DNA from: Bordetella parapertussis
Lineage (GTDB): Bacteria; Pseudomonadota; Gammaproteobacteria; Burkholderiales; SG8-39
Reading direction: 5' to 3'
NCBI GenBank assembly: GCA_945862265.1
Contig: CAMAXP010000010.1
Coordinates: 47,139-111,138 of the forward strand
DNA: 64,000 nt
Of the stretch, positions 35,389 through 44,724 are shown one piece after another; the first letter of the stretch is position 1, and every line of letters begins with the position of its first letter. Under the pieces are notes generated by a model. That model was not told the DNA's origin and did no database searches. It was given only the letters and a program-made list of their open reading frames with translations. Position numbers and translations under genes: made by a program.

Positions 35389-36927
35389 TTATGGGTCGAT
35401 CCGGTGCTTGAAGGCGGGACGCGTATTTCCGAGGGTGCGTTCGAGCACCGACATGATGACGTTGCGCGTCTCCGCCGGGTCGATGACATCGTCGATCAGC
35501 GCCTGTTCGCCGGCCCGGAATGCGTGGGCCTGCGCGTCCATCTCCGCGAGCAACTCGGCCCTGCGTGCATCCGGGTCGGGGCTGCGCGCGATTTCCTTGC
35601 CGTAGACGAGTTCCACTCCCGCAGCCGGCCCCATCACATCGAACCGGGCGGTCGGCCACGCCACGAGCGCGTCCGGGTTCATCGTCCGGCCGCCCATCGC
35701 GATGTAGGCGAGGCCGATCGCCTTGCGCAGCACGACGGTAATCTTGGGGACCGAAGCGCCGGCGAGCGTGTTGAGGAGCCGCGAGGCGAGCGACACCATC
35801 TGGGTTTTCTCAACCTCGCTGCCGACCAGGAACCCGGGACAGTCGGTCAGGAACACGAGCGGTATGTGGAACGCGTCGCAGAGGTCGACGAACTTGCGCG
35901 CCTTGCCGGCCGCCTTGAAATCCAGCGCGCCTGCCATGTGCATGGGGTTGTTGGCGACAAATCCCACCGTCTGCCCGTTGATGCGTGCCCACGCGGTGAG
36001 CAGGTTGGCGCCGTACACCGCGCGATAGATGAAGAGTTCGCCGCCATCGACCAACAACTCGAGCAGTTCGCGCATGTTGTAGCCGCGGCGGGAGTTCTCC
36101 GAAACGATCTGCCGGATCCGCGCCTTGCCGGGTTCGCCGTCGATCGCTGCGGGCTGCGGCGGAACAACGGGAGGCAGCGATTCGGCATTGGACGGGAAGT
36201 AGGACAGCCAGCGGCGAATCTCCGCAAGGCATGCGGCATCCGATTCCGCAACGTGGTCGGCCTGCCCAGTCTCCTTGGAGACCTTTTCGGCGCCGCCCAA
36301 CTCTTCGGCCGTGACGACTTCGCCGATGCCGACCTTGACCACCGGCGGACCGGACATGCCCATGAACCCGGTCCCGCGCACGATGGAGATGAAGTCTGAT
36401 TGCGCGGCGGAAAACGACGGGCCGCCAAAGCAGGCGCCCATGATCGCAGCCACCTGCGGAACGCGCCCCGACATCCTGAAGTGCTCCCGGAACCGGTTGC
36501 CGGCCGCTGCTGCGGCGGCGCCGTTGAGTTCCTGGAACCGGCCTGCGCCGGCCTCCATCAAGGCGATGAACGGGCGGTTGTGTTGCCACGCCAGTTCCCG
36601 GATGCGCGCGGTCTTCGCCTCTGCGACCTTGCCGCGGGTGCCGGCGAGCACGCTCACATCCTCGGCGGTGACATAGACCTTGCGGCCCTCGATCTCGCCC
36701 CAGCCGGCGACCACGCCGTCGGCCGGCGTGCGTTCGCGCAGCGCATCGACCTGGCTGCGCGCGAGCACGCCAAGTTCCTCGAACGTCCCCGGGTCGAGCA
36801 ACAGGTCGAGGCGCTCCCGCGCATTGAGCTTGCCTGTCGACTTGAGCCGGTCGAGCGCGTCGGCGCTGCCGAGCTTGCGGGCTGCCGCGCGCCTTGCGGC
36901 AAGGTCCTCCAGGATCGACTTGTCCAT
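35389..36927 (-). CDS. Acyl-CoA carboxylase carboxyltransferase subunit
   Basis: 512 residues with two crotonase-like halves. LNARERLDLLLDPGTFEELG is the N-terminal signature; GGPSFSAAQSDF with RGTGFMGMSGP marks the acyl-CoA side, and FLTDCPGFLVGSEVEK with RKAIGLAYIAMGG the carboxybiotin side. It is closest to propionyl/methylmalonyl-CoA-type carboxyltransferases. A free biotin carrier gene starts divergently 128 bp away, but no biotin carboxylase gene is in the window. The ATG at 36927 is preferred over an upstream start at 36978. Confidence 0.9.
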   Translation of the reverse strand: MDKSILEDLAARRAAARKLGSADALDRLKSTGKLNARERLDLLLDPGTFEELGVLARSQVDALRERTPADGVVAGWGEIEGRKVYVTAEDVSVLAGTRGKVAEAKTARIRELAWQHNRPFIALMEAGAGRFQELNGAAAAAAGNRFREHFRMSGRVPQVAAIMGACFGGPSFSAAQSDFISIVRGTGFMGMSGPPVVKVGIGEVVTAEELGGAEKVSKETGQADHVAESDAACLAEIRRWLSYFPSNAESLPPVVPPQPAAIDGEPGKARIRQIVSENSRRGYNMRELLELLVDGGELFIYRAVYGANLLTAWARINGQTVGFVANNPMHMAGALDFKAAGKARKFVDLCDAFHIPLVFLTDCPGFLVGSEVEKTQMVSLASRLLNTLAGASVPKITVVLRKAIGLAYIAMGGRTMNPDALVAWPTARFDVMGPAAGVELVYGKEIARSPDPDARRAELLAEMDAQAHAFRAGEQALIDDVIDPAETRNVIMSVLERTLGNTRPAFKHRIDP

Positions 36928-37055
36928 GCTTGTCCGTAGTGGAAGGGGCGGCGTCGGTGCAGGCAATTCACTGTGCAAAATCCGGCCAGGCTCAGGATAT
37001 CAATCTGCGGGAATAGTGGTAGCCTCGTTTTGCAGTCTTGGCCCAGGAGGGGGCG

Positions 37056-37271
37056 ATGCCTGTGGAAATCAGGTCCGAAGTTGCAGGAACGGTGTTCCAG
37101 GTGGAGGTGTCCGCCGGAACGCGCGTTGCCGCCGGCGACACTCTGCTCATCCTAGAATCCATGAAGATGGAAATTCCGGTGGACGCGCCGCGCGACGGTA
37201 CGGTGGCCAAGGTTGCTGTTGCCGAAAAAGAGGTTGTCAAAGAGGGGCAGGTCCTCCTTGTCCTTGAGTAG
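37056..37271 (+). CDS. Biotin carboxyl carrier protein, stand-alone
   Basis: 71 residues, a bare biotinyl domain. The biotinylation motif is E34-S-M-K37-M with a second half DGTVAKVAVAEKEVVKEGQ. AGGAGGGGG precedes the ATG at 37056. Such small carriers occur with MADH- or propionyl-CoA-carboxylase-like systems. Its likely partner is the divergent carboxyltransferase. It overlaps the next gene by 8 bp. Confidence 0.9.
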   Translation: MPVEIRSEVAGTVFQVEVSAGTRVAAGDTLLILESMKMEIPVDAPRDGTVAKVAVAEKEVVKEGQVLLVLE

Positions 37272-38868
37272 TCTGCCCATCCCGCGCGAGAACCCGTTTA
37301 TCGGGGCCACCTACGGCCGGGCGCTGCGCACCCTGGCGCAAACTTTCGGAGCACGTGAGGCGCTGGTCTTCGGGGGGCGTCGCTGGACGTTCGCCGATGT
37401 GCTGGTGGAGGCGGACCGTGCGGCTGCACGCCTGCATGCGCTTGGGTTGCGCTCGGGCGACAAGGTTGCGATCTGGCTGCCGAACCGACCGGAGTTCCTC
37501 TGGTACTGGCTCGGCGCGTCGCAGTCCGGGCTGGTTGCCGTGGTGCTGAATACGCGGCTCACCCCGGGCGAAGCCGAATACCAGATGGGGCAGTCGGACA
37601 GCCGCGCAGTCATCGTTCCCGGCGACGGCGGGTTCAGGGATTTCGTGGGTGACGTGCTTGCGCTCAAGGCGCGCCTGCCGTGCCTGGACTACGTCGTTGC
37701 CCTGGAAGGTACGTCGCAACAGGGAGTCATCGACTGGTCGGGTCCCGTTCCCGGCGGCCTTCGCGCCGCACCGCTTGCGACCGACCCGGAGGCGCCCGCC
37801 CTCATCTCATACAGTTCCGGAACGACGGCGCTCCCGAAAGGCGCGCTGATCACCCACTGCGTGTTCCGCAAGGCGTGGGATATCGGGATCCGCGTCGACC
37901 AGACCGAAGAGGATCGCCTGCTCCTAGCAATCCCCCTGTTTGGTTCGATGGCCATGATGAACGGCGTGCTGCTGCTCTGGGCGAGGGGCGGCGCGATCGT
38001 CGTGACCGAACGTTTCGATGCAGCGGAGTTCGTCGCGCTTGCACAACGCGAGCGTTGCACGGTGGCGCACCTGTTGCCGCCCATGGTGCTGGCCATCGGC
38101 CGGTTGCCTGGTTTCGACGCGAAGGCGCTGTCCTCGATCCGGGTGGCCTACGTCCTGTCGAACGACCTCGAGATGCTTTCCTTCGTCGCAGATCGGCTGC
38201 GCATACCCGGCATCATGACCGGCTACGGCCTCACTGAATCCACAACGGTGGCGACGCGAAATCGCTGGGACGACCCGCAGCACGTCCGGTTCACGACGCA
38301 GGGCTACGCGCTGCCCGGCGTCGAACTCAGGGTGGTCCAGCCGGGCACGGAAAATCCGCAACCGCCCGGCGAGGTCGGAGAGATCTGGATCCGCGGGTAC
38401 TGCATCATGAAGGGGTATTACAAGAAACCCGTGGAGACCGCCTCGGCGGTCGACCGCGACGGTTGGCTGCACACGGGTGATGCGGGCATCCTGCACGCCG
38501 ATGGCCGGCTGACCTTTCTTTACCGGCTGAGCGAGGGCTACAAGACGAACGGCTTCAACGTTGCGCCTGCAGAGATCGAGGCGGCCATTCGCAAGCACCC
38601 GGACGTTTCCGATGTCGCGGTGATCGGCAGGAACGACCCGGTTGCGGGCCAGGTCGGAGTCGCGTGCGTGGTTGCACACGAAGGACGCAGGATCGACGAA
38701 GCTGAACTGCTGACCTTCCTCAAGTCCAGCCTCGCCTCGTACAAGATGCCGCGTCACGTGATCCAGGTGGATGCATTTCCCCTTACGGCGGGGACCGGCA
38801 AGGTGCAGAAATTCCGGCTCCGCGCGGAGGTCGAGCCGCTGCTGCCGCCGGTCAGGGCACCGGCTTAG
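37264..38868 (+). CDS. AMP-binding acyl-CoA ligase
   Basis: 534 residues, TTG start inside the end of the biotin carrier gene; no ATG is available near the conserved N-terminus (RENPFIGATYGRAL). The P-loop is ISYSSGTTALPKG; TGYGLTEST, WLHTGDAGIL and TAGTGKVQKFRL (catalytic Lys) follow. It would form the CoA ester that the carboxylase then carboxylates. Its last 17 bp overlap, tail to tail, the rhodanese gene. Confidence 0.87.
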   Translation: MSSLPIPRENPFIGATYGRALRTLAQTFGAREALVFGGRRWTFADVLVEADRAAARLHALGLRSGDKVAIWLPNRPEFLWYWLGASQSGLVAVVLNTRLTPGEAEYQMGQSDSRAVIVPGDGGFRDFVGDVLALKARLPCLDYVVALEGTSQQGVIDWSGPVPGGLRAAPLATDPEAPALISYSSGTTALPKGALITHCVFRKAWDIGIRVDQTEEDRLLLAIPLFGSMAMMNGVLLLWARGGAIVVTERFDAAEFVALAQRERCTVAHLLPPMVLAIGRLPGFDAKALSSIRVAYVLSNDLEMLSFVADRLRIPGIMTGYGLTESTTVATRNRWDDPQHVRFTTQGYALPGVELRVVQPGTENPQPPGEVGEIWIRGYCIMKGYYKKPVETASAVDRDGWLHTGDAGILHADGRLTFLYRLSEGYKTNGFNVAPAEIEAAIRKHPDVSDVAVIGRNDPVAGQVGVACVVAHEGRRIDEAELLTFLKSSLASYKMPRHVIQVDAFPLTAGTGKVQKFRLRAEVEPLLPPVRAPA

Positions 38869-40456
38869 GGGCGAGTGTCCGGAAGTTGACCGCTTCCTCG
38901 AGTTTGACGCGGTCGTACAGGTCGACCTCCCAGGTAAGGTAGTCGAGCATGGCCTCGCGGGTCCTGTTCTCCGGGTCGTAAGGCGACCATGATTCCACGC
39001 GTGGGTGCAGCTTCCGCTCGCCGCCGCTTTCCATCGGGAGTCCGGCCGCCTTCCACGCGGCAGTGCCGCCCGCGAGCGCGACGGTAGTTCGCCCGGTCGT
39101 CGCGGTGACGTCTGCAGCAGCGAGTCTGGCGAGCTGTCCATCGCTGGAGGTGAAGGCAAGCACTGCTGACTGGTCGAACTTCTCCAGCCCGTCCGGCAGT
39201 TTCGAGCGGACTGCATACCATGCGCCGGCGATGTGGCCGGACTTGAACCTGCGGGGATCGGCAAGGTCGATCACCACGGCGCGCCCTGCGGCGAGATCGG
39301 CCTGCAGGGCGGCAGGTGAAAGCGTTGCCGGCGAAACCAGGTCGATACCGAGCATCCTCGCTTTGCGCGGCCCCGTTATGAGGTCGCTCCTGCCGGCAAT
39401 CCCGCCGGCCAGCACGTACACGTCTTCCCATCCCATTTGCCGCAGCCACGAGGCGGTCATGCGCGCCCGCACCTCGGTGTCGTCCACGAGGACGATCCGC
39501 CCGCCGCGCACGATGATGTACTTGTCGGTTGTCTGCACCAATTGCCCGCCGAAGGCGTGGACCGCGTCAGGCAAGTGGCCCTGCGCGAATTCCTCGGGAG
39601 TCCGCACGTCGAGGACGTAGAGCGTGCGCGATGCGCGCTCTGCGCGGAAGCGTTCGAGCGTGGCCGCGTCGGCCAGCTTCACTCCTGCACGGTTCGACAC
39701 GTCGATTGCGGCCGTCTGTGCAGCATGGAGGGTGCGCTCCGAAATCGGCACCGTGCGCCGGTCGTTCTTTTCGGCCACCTTGTAGCCGGCGAGCTGCCAT
39801 CCCATCGTCCCGTCCTTCAATGCGACCACGGGGTTGGGCACGCCGGCGTTGATCAGCGACTGGGCGCCGATGATGCTGCGGGTGCGGCCTGCGCAATTCA
39901 CGACGATGAGGGTCTTTGGGTCGGGGGCGGCCTCGCGTGCGCGATAAGCGAGTTCGGCGCCGGGGCAGTCCTGGCCGCCCGGCAGGCTCATCAGCCGGAA
40001 TTCCTCCCAAGGGCGGCTGTCTAGGATGACCATGTCCTCGTTGCGCTCGATCTTCGCCTGCAATTCCTCTGCGGTGATCCGTGGGGTGCCGAGGGCGTGT
40101 TCGATGTACTCGCCAAACCCCTTGGAAGGCACGTTGACCCCGGCGAACAGCTGGCCGCCAACCCCGGGCCAGGAGGCGTTCCCGCCTTTCAGGATCGCAA
40201 CTTCGGAATATCCGAGCCATTCCAGCTTTTGCGCGGCGCGTTCCGCCAACCCCCCGCCGGCATCGCAGACAACGATGGGCGCGGCGCGCCTGGGGATCAG
40301 GTCGTCCATCAGTTGTTCCAGCCGGGACAAGGGCAGGTTCGCGGCAAACAGAAGGTGGCCGGTGTAGAAGTCCGTCTCCTCGCGTACGTCGACCAGAGCC
40401 AGTTCGGCGCCGGACTTCAGCCTTGCCTTGAGTTCTGCCGCTTCGATGGTTTGCAT
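38852..40456 (-). CDS. Four-domain rhodanese protein
   Basis: 534 residues in four rhodanese domains. Domain 1 has catalytic Cys in IVVCDAGGG; domain 2 in VVNCAGRTRS. Domain 3 (VRGGRIVLVDDTEVRARMTA) and domain 4 (LAFTSSDGQLARLA) have no Cys at the loop, so they are probably structural or regulatory. Sulfur transfer between two active sites is likely. The ATG at 40456 has GAGG 9 nt upstream; an in-frame ATG at 40483 lacks a ribosome site. It faces the acyl-CoA ligase tail to tail. Confidence 0.85.
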   Translation of the reverse strand: MQTIEAAELKARLKSGAELALVDVREETDFYTGHLLFAANLPLSRLEQLMDDLIPRRAAPIVVCDAGGGLAERAAQKLEWLGYSEVAILKGGNASWPGVGGQLFAGVNVPSKGFGEYIEHALGTPRITAEELQAKIERNEDMVILDSRPWEEFRLMSLPGGQDCPGAELAYRAREAAPDPKTLIVVNCAGRTRSIIGAQSLINAGVPNPVVALKDGTMGWQLAGYKVAEKNDRRTVPISERTLHAAQTAAIDVSNRAGVKLADAATLERFRAERASRTLYVLDVRTPEEFAQGHLPDAVHAFGGQLVQTTDKYIIVRGGRIVLVDDTEVRARMTASWLRQMGWEDVYVLAGGIAGRSDLITGPRKARMLGIDLVSPATLSPAALQADLAAGRAVVIDLADPRRFKSGHIAGAWYAVRSKLPDGLEKFDQSAVLAFTSSDGQLARLAAADVTATTGRTTVALAGGTAAWKAAGLPMESGGERKLHPRVESWSPYDPENRTREAMLDYLTWEVDLYDRVKLEEAVNFRTLAPKPVP

Positions 40457-40591
40457 TGGGATGGGCCTCGCGAGAGTCGACATCGTAGTAGAACGGATTG
40501 CGCGCCGCCATCGCCCCTGTTTCACTATCCGTCACGGCGGCAATACAGGGGGTTGCTAGTATGGTTGGCGCAAAACATCCTGGGATAGGCA

Positions 40592-41776
40592 ATGACATCT
40601 GCATCGATCGGCCTCTACAACGCGGAAGCGGTCCTGGAGACCCCGGACTTCAAGGAACTGAACCGCCTCGCGATCGAGGAGTTTCGCCCGCGCGGCCGCG
40701 AATACGACGAGAACTGCGAGCTTCCCGAGAAGAACATCCAGGCCCTGCGCGAACGGGGATGGTTGTCGACCGCCGTCAGCAAGGCCCTTGGGGGCCGGGG
40801 CTCGAACCTCGACCTGGAAGACAAGGCGTCCTACCTGCAGGCGATCAGGACAATCGCGCGAGGGTGCCCGAGCACTGCGCATTGCTTCCAGGTGCACATG
40901 CATACGATCTGGATCATGGAGCAGCTGTGCACGCCGCGGCAGCTCGACCAGTTCCTGAAACCTTCGCTCGCCGAAGGGCGGCTGGCGGCGTTCGTCGGAT
41001 CCGAGGCGAAGCGCAAGCACCAGTACATGATGAGCACGACCGCGCGGAAGGTGCCGAACGGCTGGATCGTGAACGGCGAGAAGAACTACGCCACCAACGC
41101 CTCGGTGATGGGGTTCGCGATCATCTTTGCCGCGATCGAGGGCGTGAAGGACTTCATGGACAACCACCTCATGGTGATCATCACGCCGGACATGAAAGGG
41201 GTGTCGGTGGACAAGACCTGGTACCGGCCGAGCGGCATGCGCGCCGCCGACAGTCCCATCATCACGCTCGACAACGTTTTCATCCCCGATGAGAACATCC
41301 TCGCCACGCCCGGCGCTTTCCCCAAAGGACGCTGGCAGGGTCGCTACCACCTCGGGTTTACCGCGAACTACATAGGCGCGACCGAGGGCATGTACGGCTG
41401 GTTCCTCGAGTACATGCGCATGAAGGAGCGCACCAAGGATCCCATCCTGCAGTTGCGCACCGGCGAGATGCAGATTGCGCTCGAAGGGGCACGGGCGCTG
41501 TTCCATCGGGCGATTGCCTCATGGACGGAAGGCAATGTGACGCGCTCAGAACTGCTGTCAATTTCCGCCAAGTCCACCGCGGCGCATGCGGCGTTCGAGG
41601 TATCCCACAAGCTGATCCATTCGGCGGGATCAACGGCGTTGTTCGACGAGCACCCGCTTGCACGCTACCTCGCGGACCTGGAAACCCATGTGCTGCATGC
41701 GGTCCATGACCGCTCGGCCATCATCCTGGGCGCGGCGGCGTTGGGAGAGACGTTCGACTCCACGGTACAGCGCTAG
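40592..41776 (+). CDS. Acyl-CoA-dehydrogenase-like flavoprotein
   Basis: 394 residues of the ACAD superfamily. FVGSEAKRKHQY is the FAD/substrate region, WIVNGEKNYATNASV the characteristic beta-domain loop, and RTGEMQIALEGAR begins the C-terminal helices. The usual catalytic Glu near the C-terminus is not evident (DRSAIILGAAALG), so it may belong to the flavin monooxygenase branch (DszC/SfnB-like) rather than be a true dehydrogenase. Its position beside rhodanese genes would suit sulfur-compound oxidation; this is inference. Confidence 0.82.
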   Translation: MTSASIGLYNAEAVLETPDFKELNRLAIEEFRPRGREYDENCELPEKNIQALRERGWLSTAVSKALGGRGSNLDLEDKASYLQAIRTIARGCPSTAHCFQVHMHTIWIMEQLCTPRQLDQFLKPSLAEGRLAAFVGSEAKRKHQYMMSTTARKVPNGWIVNGEKNYATNASVMGFAIIFAAIEGVKDFMDNHLMVIITPDMKGVSVDKTWYRPSGMRAADSPIITLDNVFIPDENILATPGAFPKGRWQGRYHLGFTANYIGATEGMYGWFLEYMRMKERTKDPILQLRTGEMQIALEGARALFHRAIASWTEGNVTRSELLSISAKSTAAHAAFEVSHKLIHSAGSTALFDEHPLARYLADLETHVLHAVHDRSAIILGAAALGETFDSTVQR

Positions 41777-41785
41777 GCGGCTGCG

Positions 41786-42763
41786 CTACGAAGTCGCCTT
41801 CTTCCGGTACGCGTAAGCCTCGTCGTACTTCGCGGTGATGTACTCCCCGGCCACCGTGCGCGGGTACTTGGGCGGGTTGCCCGGCCCGGAGCAGTTCGGC
41901 AGGCACTCCACGACCGTGTCGAAATCCGGATCGTAGAACATCGGGATCGAGTAGCGCTTGCGCCCCGAGGCGTTCACCACGCGGTGCGGCGTGGACACAA
42001 ACAAATCGTTCGACCAGCGCTCGAGCATGTCGCCGATGTTCACCACAAAGGTGCCCTCGATATAGGGCGCATCAATCCACTGCCCGGCACGGTTGCGCAC
42101 CTGCAGGCCGCCGACCTGGTCCTGCCACAACAGTGTCATGCAGCCCCAGTCGGTGTGCGGCGCGGCGCCGAACTGGTCTTCGCCAGAGCCTTCGGGCTGC
42201 GGCGGGTAGTGCAGCAGGCGGGTGCGTACCAAGGGCCTCGTGTAGAGGTCACGAAAATACGTGCGCGGCGTATCCAGCGCGAGCGCAAAGCCTTCCAGCA
42301 CGCGCTGGCCGACTTCGAAGAGGGTCCGGTAATAATCTTCAAGCACGCTGCGCCACACTTCCTCGCCCTGCGGCCACTGGTTCACGCCGATCAGCGGTTT
42401 GCCCGCCACCACGTCGGGATCGTCGGCGGCAAATGGAAACGCGAAGTTGAAGCTCTCTTTCAGGTCCGCCTTGTACTGGCGACCGAGCGTGGTCTGCGCG
42501 AAGGGCACATAGCCCCGATGCGCGCCGTTGACCTGGATCGCGCGCTTCTCGGCTTCGGGGCGCGAGAAGAAAAACTTCGATGCCATCAGCGTCGCGCGCA
42601 TGAGGTCGGGCGGCATGTGATGGCCGCGAATGTAGAAGAAGCCGGCCTCGATGGAGGCGTGGCGGATGTCTGCGGCCACGGCGCGCGCATCGGCGAGGTC
42701 TTCCCCATACAGCGGAGAGATGTCGATGACGGGGATCGAGGTGAAATCGGGGGCGTTCGTCAT
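41786..42763 (-). CDS. 2OG-Fe(II) oxygenase, isopenicillin N synthase family
   Basis: 325 residues. IPVIDISPLYG at the N-terminus and SIEAGFFYIRGH are family marks. The iron site is HTD in APHTDWGCMTLL and the His of STPHRVVN; RKRYSIP gives the Arg/Ser pair for 2-oxoglutarate. It should hydroxylate or oxidise a small molecule. Its ATG at 42763 sits exactly where transcription from TACAAT (42775-42770, minus strand) would begin, and there is no Shine-Dalgarno. Divergent from a Bug gene. Confidence 0.88.
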   Translation of the reverse strand: MTNAPDFTSIPVIDISPLYGEDLADARAVAADIRHASIEAGFFYIRGHHMPPDLMRATLMASKFFFSRPEAEKRAIQVNGAHRGYVPFAQTTLGRQYKADLKESFNFAFPFAADDPDVVAGKPLIGVNQWPQGEEVWRSVLEDYYRTLFEVGQRVLEGFALALDTPRTYFRDLYTRPLVRTRLLHYPPQPEGSGEDQFGAAPHTDWGCMTLLWQDQVGGLQVRNRAGQWIDAPYIEGTFVVNIGDMLERWSNDLFVSTPHRVVNASGRKRYSIPMFYDPDFDTVVECLPNCSGPGNPPKYPRTVAGEYITAKYDEAYAYRKKATS

Positions 42764-42769
42764 GGGGCG

Positions 42770-42779
42770 ATTGTAGTAT
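42770..42779. promoter_or_regulatory. Overlapping divergent -10 boxes
   Basis: ATTGTAGTAT holds TACAAT on the minus strand (42775-42770) and TAGTAT on the plus strand (42774-42779). The divergent starts are only 25 bp apart, so both genes seem to be served by one shared promoter core with leaders of 0-3 nt. Confidence 0.55.
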
Positions 42780-42788
42780 CGTTTCGCC

Positions 42789-43763
42789 ATGAAACCACTG
42801 CATCGTATCCTCCTTCCCCTCGTGCTTGCGGCACTGCAGTCTTACTGCGGTGCAGCGTTTGCGCAGGGATTTCCCGACAAGCCCGTGAAAGTCATCAACG
42901 GGTTCGCCGCCGGCGGCGGCTCCGACATCCTGCTGCGCGCCTTCATAGGGAAATGGGCGGAGTTGCTGGGCCAGCAGGTGGTGGTGGACTACCGCACCGG
43001 CGCCGGGGGCAACGTGGCCATGGAGGCGGTGGCGAAATCCCCCGCTGACGGCTACACCCTGCTGATGGGCTCCCCTGGCCTTGTGACCAACCCGCTCCTC
43101 TATGCGAACCTGCCTTTCGACGGGATCCGCGATTTCGCGCCGGTGAGCCTGGTCGGCAGCGTGCCCAACGCGTTGGTCGTGCACCCATCGGTGGCGGCCA
43201 CCACTGTGCGAGAGCTGGTGGCGCTCGCCAAGTCGCAGCCGGGCAAGCTGAACTACGCGTCGCCGGGGTCGGGCACTTCGCTGCACCTTGCGGCCGAACT
43301 CTTCAAGCTGAACACCGGCGTCGATATCCTCCACGTGCCGTACAAAGGCGGTGGGCAGGCACAGGCCGACGTGATGGGCGGACAGGTGCAGGTGATGTTC
43401 AACGTGCTGCCCTCGGCGCTCCCGCAGATCCGCGCGGGCAAGCTGCGCGCTCTTGCCGTCACTGGCCGCACGCGCTCGGAGTCGCTGCCCGACGTGCCGA
43501 CGATGATCGAGGCGGGCGTGGCCGACTACACCGCGGTCACCTGGAACGGCATTGTCGCCCCCGCGGGCACGCCGCGTGCGGTACTCGCGAAATTGAACGA
43601 GACACTCGTGGCGGCGCTGCGCTCGCCCGAGACGCGCGACCAGTTCACCAAGATCGGCCAGGACCCCGTGTGGAACACGACCGAAGAGTTCGGTGCGTTC
43701 CTGCGGGACGAAAGCGCCAAATGGAAGCGCGTGATCCAGGCCGCCGGCATCAAGGCGCAATGA
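42789..43763 (+). CDS. TctC/Bug-family solute receptor
   Basis: 324 residues. Signal peptide ends near AAFAQG, then FAAGGGSDILLR (loop Asp), PADGYT, ILHVPYKGGGQAQ and VPTMIEAGVADY. It is the first gene of a tight operon continuing 1 bp later with a PEP-mutase-family lyase, and it shares a bidirectional promoter with the 2OG oxygenase. Its ligand is probably the acid degraded by the operon. Confidence 0.92.
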   Translation: MKPLHRILLPLVLAALQSYCGAAFAQGFPDKPVKVINGFAAGGGSDILLRAFIGKWAELLGQQVVVDYRTGAGGNVAMEAVAKSPADGYTLLMGSPGLVTNPLLYANLPFDGIRDFAPVSLVGSVPNALVVHPSVAATTVRELVALAKSQPGKLNYASPGSGTSLHLAAELFKLNTGVDILHVPYKGGGQAQADVMGGQVQVMFNVLPSALPQIRAGKLRALAVTGRTRSESLPDVPTMIEAGVADYTAVTWNGIVAPAGTPRAVLAKLNETLVAALRSPETRDQFTKIGQDPVWNTTEEFGAFLRDESAKWKRVIQAAGIKAQ

Positions 43764-43764
43764 C

Positions 43765-44724
43765 ATGACCAAGGCAGCAACTTTCAGGCAACTCCTGCGC
43801 GACGCGCGGCCGCTCGTCTCCCCAGGCGTCTATGACGGCTACAGCGCAAGGCTCGCGGAGTTGATGGGCTTCAAGACCGCAGCCACCACCGGCGCGGGAC
43901 TCGCCAACTCGGTGCTCGGCCAGCCCGACATCGGGATCCTCTCGCTGATGGAGAACGTGGACGCCTGCCGCCATCTCGCGCGCAGCGTCTCGATCCCCAT
44001 GATGGCGGATGCCGACACGGGCTACGGCAACGCGGTCACCGTGTACCACACGGTGCAGTACTTCGAGGAGGCTGGCATCGTCGGCATCAACATCGAGGAC
44101 CAGGTCTGGCCCAAGCGCTGTGGCGCGATGAACGGCAAGGCGGTGATCGATCCCCGCGAGATGTGCATGAAGATCGAGGCCGCGATCAAGGCCAAGAAGG
44201 ACAAAAATTTCGTCATCAACGCGCGCACCGATGCCATCGCCGTGGAAGGCATCGAGGGCGCGGTGCGGCGCGCGAAAGAGTACGCCGCGGCCGGCGCGGA
44301 CATGATCTACCCCGACGCGGTGCGCAGCGAAGACGACATCAAGCGCATCCTCGAAGCCGTGCCGGATACGCCGGTGAACATCAACATGGGTTTCGGCATC
44401 CGATCGCGGCCCACGACGCCGCTGGTTTCGGTGCGGCGCCTGGGCGAGATGGGCGTGGCGCGCGTGAGCTGCCCGCGCATGCTTACGGCGGCCGCGATCT
44501 CGGGCATGAAGAAGGCGCTGATCGAGATGCGCCGCTCGATCGAGACCGGCGAGGTGAGCGACCGTCCCGACCTGCTTGCCAGCATGGACGAAATCGCCGA
44601 GCTTGCGGGTTACGATCGCATCGACGCGCTGGAGAAGGAGTTCACGCTCAAGGAGGACCTGGAGCGGCGCTATGGCGAGGCTTCCGTCACCTATGTAGTC
44701 AAGACCGGGGAGGGCGCGCGATGA
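43765..44724 (+). CDS. Isocitrate lyase/PEP mutase family enzyme
   Basis: 319 residues, TIM-barrel of the ICL/PEPM superfamily. SPGVYDGYSARLAELMGF, the Mg-binding ADADTGYGN (D82, D84) and IEDQVWPKRCG (E111; K117-R-C-G120 active loop) are present, so it should be a true C-C lyase rather than a mutase. 2-methylisocitrate and 2,3-dimethylmalate lyases belong here. It is coupled by ATGA to the NodB-like gene and lies near a PrpD-family dehydratase, the same pair of families used in the methylcitrate cycle. Confidence 0.9.
   Translation: MTKAATFRQLLRDARPLVSPGVYDGYSARLAELMGFKTAATTGAGLANSVLGQPDIGILSLMENVDACRHLARSVSIPMMADADTGYGNAVTVYHTVQYFEEAGIVGINIEDQVWPKRCGAMNGKAVIDPREMCMKIEAAIKAKKDKNFVINARTDAIAVEGIEGAVRRAKEYAAAGADMIYPDAVRSEDDIKRILEAVPDTPVNINMGFGIRSRPTTPLVSVRRLGEMGVARVSCPRMLTAAAISGMKKALIEMRRSIETGEVSDRPDLLASMDEIAELAGYDRIDALEKEFTLKEDLERRYGEASVTYVVKTGEGAR

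Noticed and set aside
40592..41776. True acyl-CoA dehydrogenase assignment
   Set aside because: The fold is clear but the usual catalytic Glu is not evident, so the entry was kept at superfamily level.
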